Positions 34,359 to 43,058 of a stretch of 64,000 nt of DNA are shown piece after piece. The DNA is taken from the NCBI RefSeq assembly GCF_023347235.1, contig NZ_CP094467.1:930001-994000 (forward strand), given 5' to 3'. Position numbers and translations under genes: made by a program. Origin of the DNA: Faecalibacterium sp. I4-1-79. GTDB lineage: Bacteria; Bacillota; Clostridia; Oscillospirales; Ruminococcaceae. The stretch's first letter is position 1, and each line of letters opens with the position of its first letter. A model generated the notes under the pieces. The model searched no databases, was not told the origin of the DNA, and saw only the letters and a program-made list of their open reading frames with translations.

Positions 34359-35104
34359 TCATTATCCTCACTTTCGGTATCGTCCTCGTCCCAAGGCGGC
34401 CCATCGTCCTCGGGATCGTCATAATCGGCCAGTTCCTCGCTGTAATCCTCTTCGGGTACAGCAGCTTTTTCATGCTTCGGGCGGTAGATTTTGAAGTACC
34501 AGCCTGCACCGCTGCCCAGAACAGCCACTGCCAAAATCAGCAGAAGTGTCCCGGTATTGCTTTTTTGCTGGGGTTCGGGTTCCGGCTCCTCCACAGGTTC
34601 CGTCACCGGGGCGGGTTCGGGAGCTGTGCCAGCACACTCGGTCATGTTGACCGCGCAGACCTCGCAATCCGTATGGATGGCTCCGGGCGCACATTTTTCT
34701 GTGCAGGAGCAGGCCGGAAGCTCTCCGCCAGCGGCCTCCAGTGCCGCCAGCAGATCGGCTTCATCCACCATGTTCAGAAAGTAGGTGTGATACTGTTCGC
34801 CGTCCTCGTCCACAGGCTTGTCATAATCAATGACAATGTAAAAGGTGTTGCCGCCGCTGGTTTCCACCGTGATGAACTGTTTGTTGGTTGCAGCATCGTA
34901 GAGCAGATCGCGGGTCACAAGGTTTCCATCCTCCGAAAAGCCCTCGCCCGGGGTAATGGTAGGTGCAGGCTCCGGGGCCGGAGTTTCTTCCACAACAGGC
35001 GGTTCCTCATTCCCGCCGTCCGAATAGGCATAGGCCGGGATTGCAAAGCCGCATAAAAGAACGGCGGAGCAAAGCCCCGCCGCCAACATACGAAAGTGTT
35101 TCAT
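34355..35104 (-). CDS. DUF4366 (CD1107-type) membrane-anchored protein
   Basis: The 249-aa protein has a signal peptide (about residues 1-26, ending PAYAYS) and an extracellular domain with YDAATNKQFITVETSGGNTF and VDEADLLAALEAAGG. A Pro/Glu-rich stalk and a C-terminal membrane helix (GTLLLILAVAVLGSGAGWYF) with an acidic tail complete it. This layout is DUF4366, a surface component of Tn1549-like transfer machines. It follows DUF4315 by two bases. Confidence 0.8.
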   Translation of the reverse strand: MKHFRMLAAGLCSAVLLCGFAIPAYAYSDGGNEEPPVVEETPAPEPAPTITPGEGFSEDGNLVTRDLLYDAATNKQFITVETSGGNTFYIVIDYDKPVDEDGEQYHTYFLNMVDEADLLAALEAAGGELPACSCTEKCAPGAIHTDCEVCAVNMTECAGTAPEPAPVTEPVEEPEPEPQQKSNTGTLLLILAVAVLGSGAGWYFKIYRPKHEKAAVPEEDYSEELADYDDPEDDGPPWDEDDTESEDNE

Positions 35105-35106
35105 AT

Positions 35107-35361
35107 TCAGTTTTCCTCCTTCTTTTCTTCTTCGGACTTCGGGACACTTTGTCCCAAAGTGCCGCCGTCCTTCAGTTTCTCAAACAGCAGCGGGAGCTCC
35201 GTAAGGGAAATGCTCATGCCGCGCACAATGTCCACGATCTCGCTGTTTTCCGCCTCCAGCTTTTTCTGCTCCAGCTCCTTGAGCCGGGCCTGCTGTTCAC
35301 TGATTTTGGCCTTGACCTTATCAATCTCGGCCTGAATTTTCATGCTTTTGGTAGTTGCCAT
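35107..35361 (-). CDS. DUF4315 family protein
   Basis: The 84-aa product is a coiled coil (KIQAEIDKVKAKISEQQARL followed by KELEQKKLEAE) plus a conserved end (VRGMSISLTELPLLFEKLKD), typical of DUF4315. It always sits between the C40 peptidase and DUF4366 genes in this ICE class. Its last codons (LGQSVPKSEEE) are made by palindrome copy 7, so the motif appears to have been built into the coding end. Confidence 0.8.
   Translation of the reverse strand: MATTKSMKIQAEIDKVKAKISEQQARLKELEQKKLEAENSEIVDIVRGMSISLTELPLLFEKLKDGGTLGQSVPKSEEEKKEEN
35137..35159. repeat. Dispersed palindrome, copy 7
   Basis: CTTCGGGACA-CTT-TGTCCCAAAG inside the 3' end of the DUF4315 gene, read as GQSVPK. Confidence 0.85.
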
Positions 35362-35375
35362 TTCAAAACCTCCTG

Positions 35376-37094
35376 TCACGGTAAACGCCCGTAGGCGTAA
35401 AAATGAGATTGCCAGTAGCTTGTATTCAAATTTGCGTAGCCGATGGGATCTCCGCAATGCAGCATTTTTCCATCACCGACATAAATCCCGCAATGGCTCA
35501 CGCCCGGCGTGTCATAGGTGCCTTTGAAGAACACCAGATCACCGGGTTTGGGAGAACTGGTCGGCATACAGATGTTATAGAGCCCCTGGGCTCCCAGCCT
35601 GCCCACATTCCAGCCGGAGTGATTGATAACCCACGAAACGTACCCCGAGCAATCAAAGGAAGTGGCGGGAGAACTGCCGCCCCACACATAGGGATAGCCG
35701 ATGTATTTCTGCGCTTCGGCAAGCATCGCGGCAAAGGTTTCATCGTCCAGATATTCTCCGGGCACTTCGTAATCACCGGGTTTCCCGGTAATGTACTTGT
35801 TCACATAGGGAGAATCTGGGAACAGATCGGGGCGGTTTCCCAGCGTTGCCATATAGATGGCATACCGTGAAAGCTGCTCCTCGCTCATGACATATACGGG
35901 CACATGGGATAAATCAAAGTTCTCCAGCGTGACCGTACAGATGTAATAGTCGTAAGGCACCTGATAGGTGTCCGTATGGGAGTTGCCGTCCTCGTCCGTC
36001 CATGTGTCGGTTTCCGTGCGATACCGGGTTTCCACCACCACATCCTCGGTCAAAATGTACTGGCGGTCAAAGAGCATTTGCAGCGTTCCCTGTACCTCGC
36101 CTATTGTCCATTGTCCCTCATGGAGCGCACACAAAAGAGAAAGCAGCACATAGGGATCATGTTCGATTTCGTCCAGATCGAAGTGGTATTCGTCATAGTC
36201 ATGGGTGCTTTCATAGGTGTCCAGATAATGCTGTAAATCATCTTCCAGCGCACAATAGGCGGCTTCGGCGGCCAGCATATCCCGATCCTCGCAAGGATAG
36301 GTGCTGGCTCCTAATGCACCGGCCCCGGCGTTCCCCAGCATAAGCATAGTAGAGGAACAGGACTGCATAGCAAACAGGAGTAACACACAGAGCACCGCAA
36401 TCACGGCACCTGCGGGATGACTTTTGACAAATTCCACTGCCCGGGCAGTCAGGCGTTCTGTGGCTGTGGCAGTTTTCCCAGCCGCAGCCGCGCTCTGCTT
36501 TGCAGCCTCCTTTGCCTGCTTGCGGTATTGCCTGCGAAGCCGTTGCTTCTGCCAGTAGCGGGTAAGGGCATTTTTCGTCAGCTCCGGGTGCTCCTGTGCG
36601 GCGGTGTGAAAATGGTAGTCCGCCGTGTACTTGGTATAGCGGGCCTCGGCCTTGCGTACCACTTTTGCCGGATGTTCCCGGACTTTACGGCGCACAAAGC
36701 GAGAGCCATGCCGTAGCGCGGTTTCTCCCACAAGCTCAGAACGGTGTGCGCCTTCCGTGCCGACATTTTCCTGTTCCACTTCAAAAATCTTGCCATGCAC
36801 GAAGCTGTGAACGGAACCGCTGGCAACACGGCCTATGCGTTTTACCGGGCCGGGCTTTTTCGGCGGCTTTTGCTTTGCCAGCTTCTCCCGGGCCTGTTCC
36901 AGTTTTTCGCCTTGGGACTCCATGTGGAGCTTTGCCGCCGCAGCCTGTTCCTGCTGGCTCTTTTTGCGGAACTTGGACTTCGGGACACTTTGTCCCGAAG
37001 TGTCGGAAGCCTCCGGCCCGGGCTGTTCCCCGTCAGGGGCGTGGGCGGTCTGCGACCAAGCCTCCTCCTTGGCCTTATTCGTTTTTCGTTTCAT
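35376..37094 (-). CDS. NlpC/P60 (C40) cell-wall hydrolase of the transfer machine
   Basis: The 572-aa protein has a basic cytoplasmic front (~1-225), one membrane helix (~228-250), a linker domain and a C-terminal C40 peptidase. That domain has Cys in SFDCSGYVSW (~478), His in GVSHCGIYVG (~531) and a final DPIGYANL segment. It cuts peptidoglycan peptides to open a path for the conjugation channel, like the CD1107-region enzymes of Tn1549. Palindrome copy 8 sits in its N-terminal disordered codons as GQSVPK. Confidence 0.85.
   Translation of the reverse strand: MKRKTNKAKEEAWSQTAHAPDGEQPGPEASDTSGQSVPKSKFRKKSQQEQAAAAKLHMESQGEKLEQAREKLAKQKPPKKPGPVKRIGRVASGSVHSFVHGKIFEVEQENVGTEGAHRSELVGETALRHGSRFVRRKVREHPAKVVRKAEARYTKYTADYHFHTAAQEHPELTKNALTRYWQKQRLRRQYRKQAKEAAKQSAAAAGKTATATERLTARAVEFVKSHPAGAVIAVLCVLLLFAMQSCSSTMLMLGNAGAGALGASTYPCEDRDMLAAEAAYCALEDDLQHYLDTYESTHDYDEYHFDLDEIEHDPYVLLSLLCALHEGQWTIGEVQGTLQMLFDRQYILTEDVVVETRYRTETDTWTDEDGNSHTDTYQVPYDYYICTVTLENFDLSHVPVYVMSEEQLSRYAIYMATLGNRPDLFPDSPYVNKYITGKPGDYEVPGEYLDDETFAAMLAEAQKYIGYPYVWGGSSPATSFDCSGYVSWVINHSGWNVGRLGAQGLYNICMPTSSPKPGDLVFFKGTYDTPGVSHCGIYVGDGKMLHCGDPIGYANLNTSYWQSHFYAYGRLP
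36978..37000. repeat. Dispersed palindrome, copy 8
   Basis: CTTCGGGACA-CTT-TGTCCCGAAG, perfect arms, inside the N-terminal codons of the C40 peptidase gene, read as GQSVPK. Confidence 0.88.
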
Positions 37095-39435
37095 TCTTCA
37101 TATCCTCCGGGCGGGTAGTCAGCAGGTCATAGATTTCTCCGCGAGGGAACCGATCCACAAACGGAATGGTTACATTTCCATAGAACAACAGCCCCTCGCC
37201 GGAATTGCTGTGTGTGATATAGGAAAGCTGATGCTCGGAAATACCGAGCTGTTTTGCCAGAATGGTACGGTCACTCTGCGCCTGCGAAAGCAGGATCATA
37301 AAATCCGTATTATCCAGAATGTTCTCGATTTCCCGGCTGGCCAAAAGGTCTTTGACGTTCTGCGTCAAAGCAGACGGCACACATCCTTTTTTACGCAGCA
37401 TTTTCCAGACCGCCACAAAGTAGCTGGCTGTCAGCGGATCGCGGAGCAGGATATGAAACTCGTCAAAGTAGCACCAAGTCGCCGCACCCTCGTGGAAGTT
37501 CTGATCCACCGCCTGCGAAACAAACTCATTTGTGATGTGCATTGCAATCTTTCTAAGGTTTTCGCCCATGTTTTTCAGAACGATGCACACCACACGGCTG
37601 TCCGTCTTGACGTTGGTAGGATGGTTAAAGAGATTGAGGGAGCCTGTGCAATAAAGCTCTAAGGCAGTTGCCACGCGCCGGGCTTCGGGCTCCGGCTGGC
37701 GTAAGAGCTCTTCGTACAAATCCTGTAACAGCGGTGTTTTTGCAGTTTCCAGTCCGAGCGCCTGTTCCCGGTACACCAAACGCACACAGCGGTCAATGAC
37801 CGTCTTTTCAATGGGCTGCAAGCCTTCCTTGCCGCCGACCACCAGCTCGCATAGGGACAAAAGAAAATCCGCCTTCATGGAAAGCGGGCTTTCTCCGGCG
37901 GCCATATTGAGCTCCACATCCATCGGATTGAGGTGGTGCGGGCTGTCCGGGGCAATCTCGATCACCTGGCCGCCCAGCCTTCGCACCAGTGGAGCGTATT
38001 CGCCCATCGGGTCAACCACGATGATCCGATCCTGCGGGATGGTGAGAAACACATTCAAGAGCTCGCGCTTTGCGGCAAAGCTCTTGCCGGAGCCCGTAGA
38101 GCCCAAATACATCCCGTTTGCCGATTTCAGCTTTTTGCGGTCAGCCATGATGACATTGTGAGAAAGTGCGTTCATGCCATAGTAGAGGGCCTGCCCAGCC
38201 ATGCGGAGCTCCCTTGTCATAAAAGGAATAAAGATGGCTGTGGAGCTGGTGGTCATACCGCGCTGGATTTCTACCTCGTTGTAACCAAGGGCCAACGAGG
38301 AAACAAAGCCCTGTTCCTGTTGCCAGTCCAGACGGCGCAGAGCGCAGTTGTATTTCTGCGCGATACCGCCCACGGTAAACACATCGTTTTCCAGCCGCTG
38401 GCGGTTAGGAGCAAGGTTTACCACCGTAAAGGTCAGCAGAAACATTCGCTCATTGCGGGATTGCAAATCAGCCAGAAGTTCCGCTGCGTCCTTGCTGAAT
38501 GTAATCAGGTCAGGGGGAAGAATATCCGGGTCATAGCCGGAGCGCACAGCCTTTCTCTGTTCCTCCACTTTCATTTTTCCGATGTCCGAGATTTTCCCCT
38601 TGATGGTCTTAATTGCCTTGAGCTGATCCACGGTCTGAATGTGCATGGTCACGGTCATTTCCGCATCCAGCTCCAAGATTTCCGCCAACAACTTATCCGA
38701 AAGCTCCGATGCCATAATCTGTAAGTAGGACACCGCGCCCCAATACTGGCCGATGCGGAATGTGCGGGACTGGCGGAAGTCGAGACTGTCCGGGGCAATA
38801 AAGTCTTTTGTGCCAAGCCCGGTCTGCGGGATGTCTTTCCACGAAAAGCGGAACGCCTCACGGCTCCCCGGGTGCATCTGGCTATGAAGCAGCGCAAGGC
38901 GGGCCCGTCCGTCCATCGGCTCCGAGGGAACGCCCAGTCGCTTAAAGTTTCCCATGACATCGGCCTCCACACGCTCCAGACGGGGCCGTGCCTCCGCAAT
39001 CCCCTCGGCGGGTATGCCAAAGGTGATGTATTTTGAGCGTTCAATGCCGTTATTGCTTTTGGCAATCTGATTTTTCAGCATCCCGGTAAACTCATCCCGG
39101 ACGCTGTTATAGTTGTCATCCGCTTTCGGGATATTGACTTGATAGCGGCTGCGGGAATGGGAACGACGGTTGATAAAGGAAAGCTGGAACGGCAGCGAAC
39201 TGTCAAAGTAGTTGAGAAATGAACTCCATCCGCTGAATATGGCAGTCTGATCCTCGGTGGATGCCACGGAGTAATTGATGTCCTCATATTCCACAGTTTT
39301 TGTATAGAGCCCACCCGGGAGCTTGCACACACCGTCCGGGTGCATGGACAGATACGGGATTGTCTGTTGGGCAGACAGGGCCGCCCGGCCTTTACCCTTG
39401 GCGGCGGCTCCGTTTTTTTTCTTTGCGTTTTTCAA
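37075..39435 (-). CDS. virB4: VirB4-like conjugation ATPase
   Basis: The 786-aa ATPase powers the type IV secretion channel. It has an N-terminal TraC/VirB4 domain, Walker A YLGSTGSGKSFAAK (~445), VDPMGEYAPLVRRLGG, Walker B WCYFDEFHILL (~658) and a C-terminal ALTQNVKDLLAS..ISEHQLSYI segment. The start is TTG at 39435, six bases after AGGAGG and overlapping the PrgI gene end. It overlaps the C40 gene by 20 bases. The full length fits the family. Confidence 0.9.
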   Translation of the reverse strand: MKNAKKKNGAAAKGKGRAALSAQQTIPYLSMHPDGVCKLPGGLYTKTVEYEDINYSVASTEDQTAIFSGWSSFLNYFDSSLPFQLSFINRRSHSRSRYQVNIPKADDNYNSVRDEFTGMLKNQIAKSNNGIERSKYITFGIPAEGIAEARPRLERVEADVMGNFKRLGVPSEPMDGRARLALLHSQMHPGSREAFRFSWKDIPQTGLGTKDFIAPDSLDFRQSRTFRIGQYWGAVSYLQIMASELSDKLLAEILELDAEMTVTMHIQTVDQLKAIKTIKGKISDIGKMKVEEQRKAVRSGYDPDILPPDLITFSKDAAELLADLQSRNERMFLLTFTVVNLAPNRQRLENDVFTVGGIAQKYNCALRRLDWQQEQGFVSSLALGYNEVEIQRGMTTSSTAIFIPFMTRELRMAGQALYYGMNALSHNVIMADRKKLKSANGMYLGSTGSGKSFAAKRELLNVFLTIPQDRIIVVDPMGEYAPLVRRLGGQVIEIAPDSPHHLNPMDVELNMAAGESPLSMKADFLLSLCELVVGGKEGLQPIEKTVIDRCVRLVYREQALGLETAKTPLLQDLYEELLRQPEPEARRVATALELYCTGSLNLFNHPTNVKTDSRVVCIVLKNMGENLRKIAMHITNEFVSQAVDQNFHEGAATWCYFDEFHILLRDPLTASYFVAVWKMLRKKGCVPSALTQNVKDLLASREIENILDNTDFMILLSQAQSDRTILAKQLGISEHQLSYITHSNSGEGLLFYGNVTIPFVDRFPRGEIYDLLTTRPEDMKNETKNE

Positions 39436-39781
39436 TCACATCCTCCTTTCCAGCGCCCGGCCCGGCAAAGGGCGCATAAATGTTTTCGGTTCGGTAGGCC
39501 CTGATCCCCGACCTTAGAAACTTGGCCCGGATGATATTCCGCACCACCTTTTCAAATGGTAAGCCGTCCTTTTCATACATGGCCAGCAGGAACGCCGGGA
39601 GCATAATTCCCAGCATGAGAAACATCGCCCCGGTATTGCCGAGGGTGCCACGGGTTAGCAGATAGGCCGGAATCCCCACTGCGCCCGCGCTGCCGAAGCA
39701 GACAAGCTGGCGTTTGGTGAGGTTGAAAGCCATCTTTGTTTTGATTTTGGATAAATCGTTTGGTACGTTTACATAGGGCAT
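39392..39781 (-). CDS. PrgI-family membrane protein
   Basis: The 129-aa protein reads YVNVPNDLSKIKTKMAFNLT and has two membrane helices (about residues 28-45 and 50-68), then FEKVVRNIIRAKFLR. This is the PrgI/VirB3-like pattern seen before VirB4 in Gram-positive conjugation systems. Palindrome copy 9 lies 20 bases upstream of its ATG. Confidence 0.85.
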   Translation of the reverse strand: MPYVNVPNDLSKIKTKMAFNLTKRQLVCFGSAGAVGIPAYLLTRGTLGNTGAMFLMLGIMLPAFLLAMYEKDGLPFEKVVRNIIRAKFLRSGIRAYRTENIYAPFAGPGAGKEDVIEKRKEKKRSRRQG

Positions 39782-39784
39782 AGA

Positions 39785-40357
39785 TCACACTCCTTTCTGT
39801 ACTTCGGGACAATGTGTCCCAAAGTCCGGGATGGTTGGTGTTACTTCATTTCCCCATACAGCCCAGCCGGGCGGGGTCTGCCTGGCAAAGAGCTCCACGC
39901 GGGGCAGATCGCCCATCAGGGAAATGATTTTGGCGCGGGCCTCGTCCGGCTTTTTGCTATGGGCTTCAATCGGGGAAATGATGAATTGATGAATGTTGGC
40001 AGCCTGCCGCTTTGGATGTCCCTTGGTTGCCAGCAGGCAGATTTCCGCGTTGCCCCTTGTCCAGAAGCCAAGGCCGTAAAACCAGCTATCCGCCTTCTTG
40101 TTCTTTTTCAGCCAGACGAAAGCAACGCTTTTGTAGGTGAAGCCCCAAGCCTCGATCAGCCGGAGCGCCTCCGGGAGCTGCGGGAAAGTGGCCCATAAAA
40201 AGAGTGCGCTGTCCGGGGCTGCAAGATCAGCCACAGGCAACGCACATAACTCCTCAATGCTCATAGTGGGATAATGATTTTCCGCCGCGCCCTGTACTTT
40301 CTTAGCCGAGTAGCGCCAAGGGGGATCGGCGTAAATGATAGAATACTGCTGGATAAT
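39785..40357 (-). CDS. MT-A70-type N6-adenine methyltransferase, apparent ATT start
   Basis: The 190-aa protein has the catalytic YADPPWRY near the N-terminus (~10), LFLWATFPQLPEAL, WLKKNKKADSWFYGLGFWTR and EICLLATKGHP. These are MT-A70 motifs for methylating adenine N6. The motif-bearing front part starts before the first ATG (40264). The only fitting start is ATT at 40357, overlapping the previous stop as TAATT, with AAAGGAG five bases upstream. It probably masks transferred DNA from host restriction. Confidence 0.8.
   Translation of the reverse strand: MIQQYSIIYADPPWRYSAKKVQGAAENHYPTMSIEELCALPVADLAAPDSALFLWATFPQLPEALRLIEAWGFTYKSVAFVWLKKNKKADSWFYGLGFWTRGNAEICLLATKGHPKRQAANIHQFIISPIEAHSKKPDEARAKIISLMGDLPRVELFARQTPPGWAVWGNEVTPTIPDFGTHCPEVQKGV
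39802..39824. repeat. Dispersed palindrome, copy 9
   Basis: CTTCGGGACA-ATG-TGTCCCAAAG in the last codons of the MT-A70 gene and just upstream of the PrgI start. Confidence 0.85.
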
Positions 40358-41136
40358 TACACTCCTTTCTCGCCAGAGCTTTTTACTGCCTGCGCCGCAC
40401 GGATGCGCTCACTGGCGGCGGCATAAAAGGACGGGGCCGTTTCAAAGCATACAAAGCGGCGTTCTGTGTTGATGGCTGCAATCGCGGTTGTGCCGGAGCC
40501 AACGCAAATGTCCGCGACCAGTTCTCCGGGGTGGGTATAGGTGCGGATCAGATACTCGCAGAGCTCCACGGGCTTCTGCGTGGGGTGGATGCCGCCGGAC
40601 ACCGTAGGCACAAAAAGTACATTTCCGGGATAGCGGCGGCCATCGTTGGACTCCGATCCCTGCCGTTCAAATTTCCCATAGTTGGAGCTTGTACCGCTTC
40701 GGGAATGTACGCGGGTATAAGGCTTGCCATAAGTAAACTGCGGATTGTAGACCGGGGACTTCTGGTAAAACACCAAGATATTCTCGGACTTTTTCAGTGG
40801 AGCCCGGTTTGCATTGAGAAAACCTGTTCCGCGCTCCTTGTACCAAATCCACTCATAGCGGAGCATGGCGAGGTTGGATGCGCCCAGCACCTTGTCAAAG
40901 GGGCACTGTGCGAAGAACAGCACCGCGCCATTCGGCTTGACCGCCCATTTCACCGCTTCCCACAGCTCTGGGAGCGGCAGGGGCACATCCCAATAATTCC
41001 GGGTTGTGCCGTAGGGCGGATCGGTCAGCAGCATATCCACGCTATGTTTTGGCAAAGACCGCAGGCCCTCGATGCCATCCATGAGAAACAAGCCCTCCTT
41101 CGGGACACTTTGTCCCAAAGTGCGGCTATCGGTCAT
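40357..41136 (-). CDS. DNA methyltransferase (DPPY type)
   Basis: The 259-aa enzyme has DMLLTDPPYGTTRNYWD (~37), LFFAQCPFDKVLG, GGIHPTQKPVELCEYLIRT and ICVGSGTTAIAAI (~221). DPPY before the SAM-binding FxGxG-like motif makes it a beta-class adenine-N6 or cytosine-N4 methyltransferase. No restriction enzyme gene is present, so it is an orphan, likely anti-restriction. The start at 41136 overlaps the SpoVG-like gene end. Its N-terminal GQSVPK is encoded by palindrome copy 10. Confidence 0.88.
   Translation of the reverse strand: MTDSRTLGQSVPKEGLFLMDGIEGLRSLPKHSVDMLLTDPPYGTTRNYWDVPLPLPELWEAVKWAVKPNGAVLFFAQCPFDKVLGASNLAMLRYEWIWYKERGTGFLNANRAPLKKSENILVFYQKSPVYNPQFTYGKPYTRVHSRSGTSSNYGKFERQGSESNDGRRYPGNVLFVPTVSGGIHPTQKPVELCEYLIRTYTHPGELVADICVGSGTTAIAAINTERRFVCFETAPSFYAAASERIRAAQAVKSSGEKGV
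41098..41120. repeat. Dispersed palindrome, copy 10
   Basis: CTTCGGGACA-CTT-TGTCCCAAAG in the first codons of the DPPY methyltransferase gene, read as GQSVPK. Confidence 0.85.
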
Positions 41137-41857
41137 TGCGGGCCTCCTTTGCCTTGGCAGGCGCAGGCCGGGCGGCGTTTTCCTTTCCTGCCTGTTTTGC
41201 GGCTTCGGCCATCTGCTCTTTGATCGGGGCAGGCCGTACCGCCTGGGCCCGTGCAACAAGCTGTTCCACCGCTGCATGATACGCCTCCACACCAGCCGCA
41301 TTGATCCGTTCCTGTGTGGCGCGGTCAGAAATCCGAACCGTAGCCCGGTATCCCGTCCGGCTGGCGGGATCGGGCTTAGATGGAGCACCGAGGAAAATCC
41401 CGTTTTTCCCGTCCACAACCTTAAAATCGTCGATGACCACACCGCCAAAATTGACGCTGGCGAAGCCGATCAGTTTTCCCTGCGGCTCAATCGGGCGGAC
41501 AGATACCGTGATCGGAACAACCGCCTCCTGCAAGACAGCATCTGTCCGCATTTTTACTGCCTCATCAATGCTAACACCCTTGACTTCTGCAAGCTCCGCG
41601 ATGGGAGCATCAAACAGCCAGCGCCGTTCCTCCGCAGCAATCTGCTCCGGGGTCAGCAATACATCGTCTTTCTTACTCAGATAAAATTCCTCCTTTCCGC
41701 TTGCCGGAGCAGGCTGGGCGGGGTCGTCCATCAACTCTTTTCTTTGCAGGACGGCCTCTGTTTCCGCCATAAAGCGGTAAGCGTCTGCCTCAGTAAACTC
41801 CTCCGGCGTTTTTCCATTCCATAAGCGCGTTCCGTCTGCCCCGTATCTTCTCGGCAT
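41126..41857 (-). CDS. SpoVG-like domain protein of the ICE
   Basis: The 243-aa protein has a SpoVG-like middle: ITVSVRPIEPQGKLIGFASV followed by VVIDDFKVVDGKNGIFLGAP. An N-terminal domain (WNGKTPEEFTEADAYRFMAE) and a basic, Ala-rich tail flank it. SpoVG binds nucleic acid in other bacteria. Its place between VirB6 and the methyltransferases suggests a role in controlling or protecting transferred DNA. The start at 41857 follows GGAGGTGG. Confidence 0.75.
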   Translation of the reverse strand: MPRRYGADGTRLWNGKTPEEFTEADAYRFMAETEAVLQRKELMDDPAQPAPASGKEEFYLSKKDDVLLTPEQIAAEERRWLFDAPIAELAEVKGVSIDEAVKMRTDAVLQEAVVPITVSVRPIEPQGKLIGFASVNFGGVVIDDFKVVDGKNGIFLGAPSKPDPASRTGYRATVRISDRATQERINAAGVEAYHAAVEQLVARAQAVRPAPIKEQMAEAAKQAGKENAARPAPAKAKEARNDR

Positions 41858-41872
41858 AAGCACCACCTCCTG

Positions 41873-42739
41873 TTAATGAGCGCCAAAGATACGCTGGGCA
41901 ATGCTCCCGGTCTTAAAGAGCATGAAGCAAAGCAGAACCGTGTAGCCCACAGTTCCCCAAATCGCCCCAATGGGATCGCCGCCTGTTGCGATGCCTTGAA
42001 TGAGCACTGCGTAAATTGCAACACATACAAGAATCAGCAGTCCTTGAAAGCCCACGGCAAACAGGGACTTGATGTAGTTTTGCCCGGTGCTGCCAAGCTC
42101 CCGGTTGGAAAGCGTAGCAACGGGGATGGGGGCCAGACTGGTCAGCAGATAGATTTCCAGCATCCTGCCATACACCAAAACGAAAATGATAATCCCCATC
42201 GCCTTCATCGTAAATCCAATGAGCGCAGACTGCAGCCAAAGCCCCAAAAGCGGCCCTAAGTCCATCGCCTCCAGCGAGGTTTCCAGTTCGGCAAGCATAT
42301 CCGCCGAAACATCGGTAGAGCCTTGAATGAGCCCGCCTGCCTGCGCGATAACGCTCTGCGACACATCGAACACAGCCATGACGATATTGAATGTATTTGA
42401 CAGGATTAAGATTGCACAGGCCGTTTTGAACATCCATTTATAGAGGTTCGCAACGTCAACCTCGTGCATATTGTTCTTTTCCAAAAGCATCTGTATGAGC
42501 TCATAAGTGGCAACAAAGGTCAGCACCATTCCGGCAATCGGCAGGATTACCGTTTCGGAAAGCTGTCGGATCAGGGAGAAAACCCCGGCGTGCCACGCCG
42601 CCGGGGTAGTCCCTACCTGTGCCGCAATCTCTCCGACTTGGGTATTGACGGTATCAAAAAGCCCTTCGAGGTTTCCCATGATCCCGCCAATCAGAAGCTC
42701 TTTGAGCCAGTTTGTGAGCCAGTCGGTGAGAAAATCCAT
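41873..42739 (-). CDS. VirB6/TrbL-like channel protein
   Basis: The 288-aa membrane protein has six or seven hydrophobic helices and the family motif pattern LTDWLTNWLKELLIGGIM, VQLIQ-type helices and YGRMLEIYLLTSLAPIPVAT. It corresponds to the CD1112/VirB6-type core of the conjugation channel. It sits between the Maff2 and SpoVG-like genes. Confidence 0.82.
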   Translation of the reverse strand: MDFLTDWLTNWLKELLIGGIMGNLEGLFDTVNTQVGEIAAQVGTTPAAWHAGVFSLIRQLSETVILPIAGMVLTFVATYELIQMLLEKNNMHEVDVANLYKWMFKTACAILILSNTFNIVMAVFDVSQSVIAQAGGLIQGSTDVSADMLAELETSLEAMDLGPLLGLWLQSALIGFTMKAMGIIIFVLVYGRMLEIYLLTSLAPIPVATLSNRELGSTGQNYIKSLFAVGFQGLLILVCVAIYAVLIQGIATGGDPIGAIWGTVGYTVLLCFMLFKTGSIAQRIFGAH

Positions 42740-42750
42740 AAGCGCCTACC

Positions 42751-42963
42751 TTAAAACAGGCCAGACAGCAGAGGGATCAGTGTGGTGCCAATGACGATGA
42801 TGCCGCCGCCCGCCATGAGCTGCTTCATGCCCTGGGACTTGGAGCCCGGGTTATCCGAGCCGTAGCCCTCCAGCAGATTGACCACACCCCATACGCCAAG
42901 GCCAGCGCCGAGCGCGATAACGAGGGTCTGTAAAGTGTCGATTGCAGATGAGAAAAATGCCAT
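42751..42963 (-). CDS. Maff2-family small membrane protein
   Basis: The 70-aa product has two membrane helices (TLQTLVIALGAGLGVWGVVN and LMAGGGIIVIGTTLIPLLSG), like the VirB2-type Maff2 proteins of ICEs that may form part of the channel or pilus. The start at 42963 is preferred because GGAGG lies five bases upstream within an earlier ATG reading. Confidence 0.78.
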   Translation of the reverse strand: MAFFSSAIDTLQTLVIALGAGLGVWGVVNLLEGYGSDNPGSKSQGMKQLMAGGGIIVIGTTLIPLLSGLF

Positions 42964-43032
42964 ATAAGCCTCCATTTCTCCGGGATTTTCCCGGTAACAA
43001 AAAAGCCGCCCATGCAGGCGGCAGGTTACAAA

Positions 43033-43055
43033 CTTCGGGACACTTTGTCTCGAAG
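43033..43055. repeat. Dispersed palindrome, copy 11
   Basis: CTTCGGGACA-CTT-TGTCTCGAAG between the VirD4 stop and the Maff2 start. Confidence 0.85.
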
Positions 43056-43058
43056 CGT

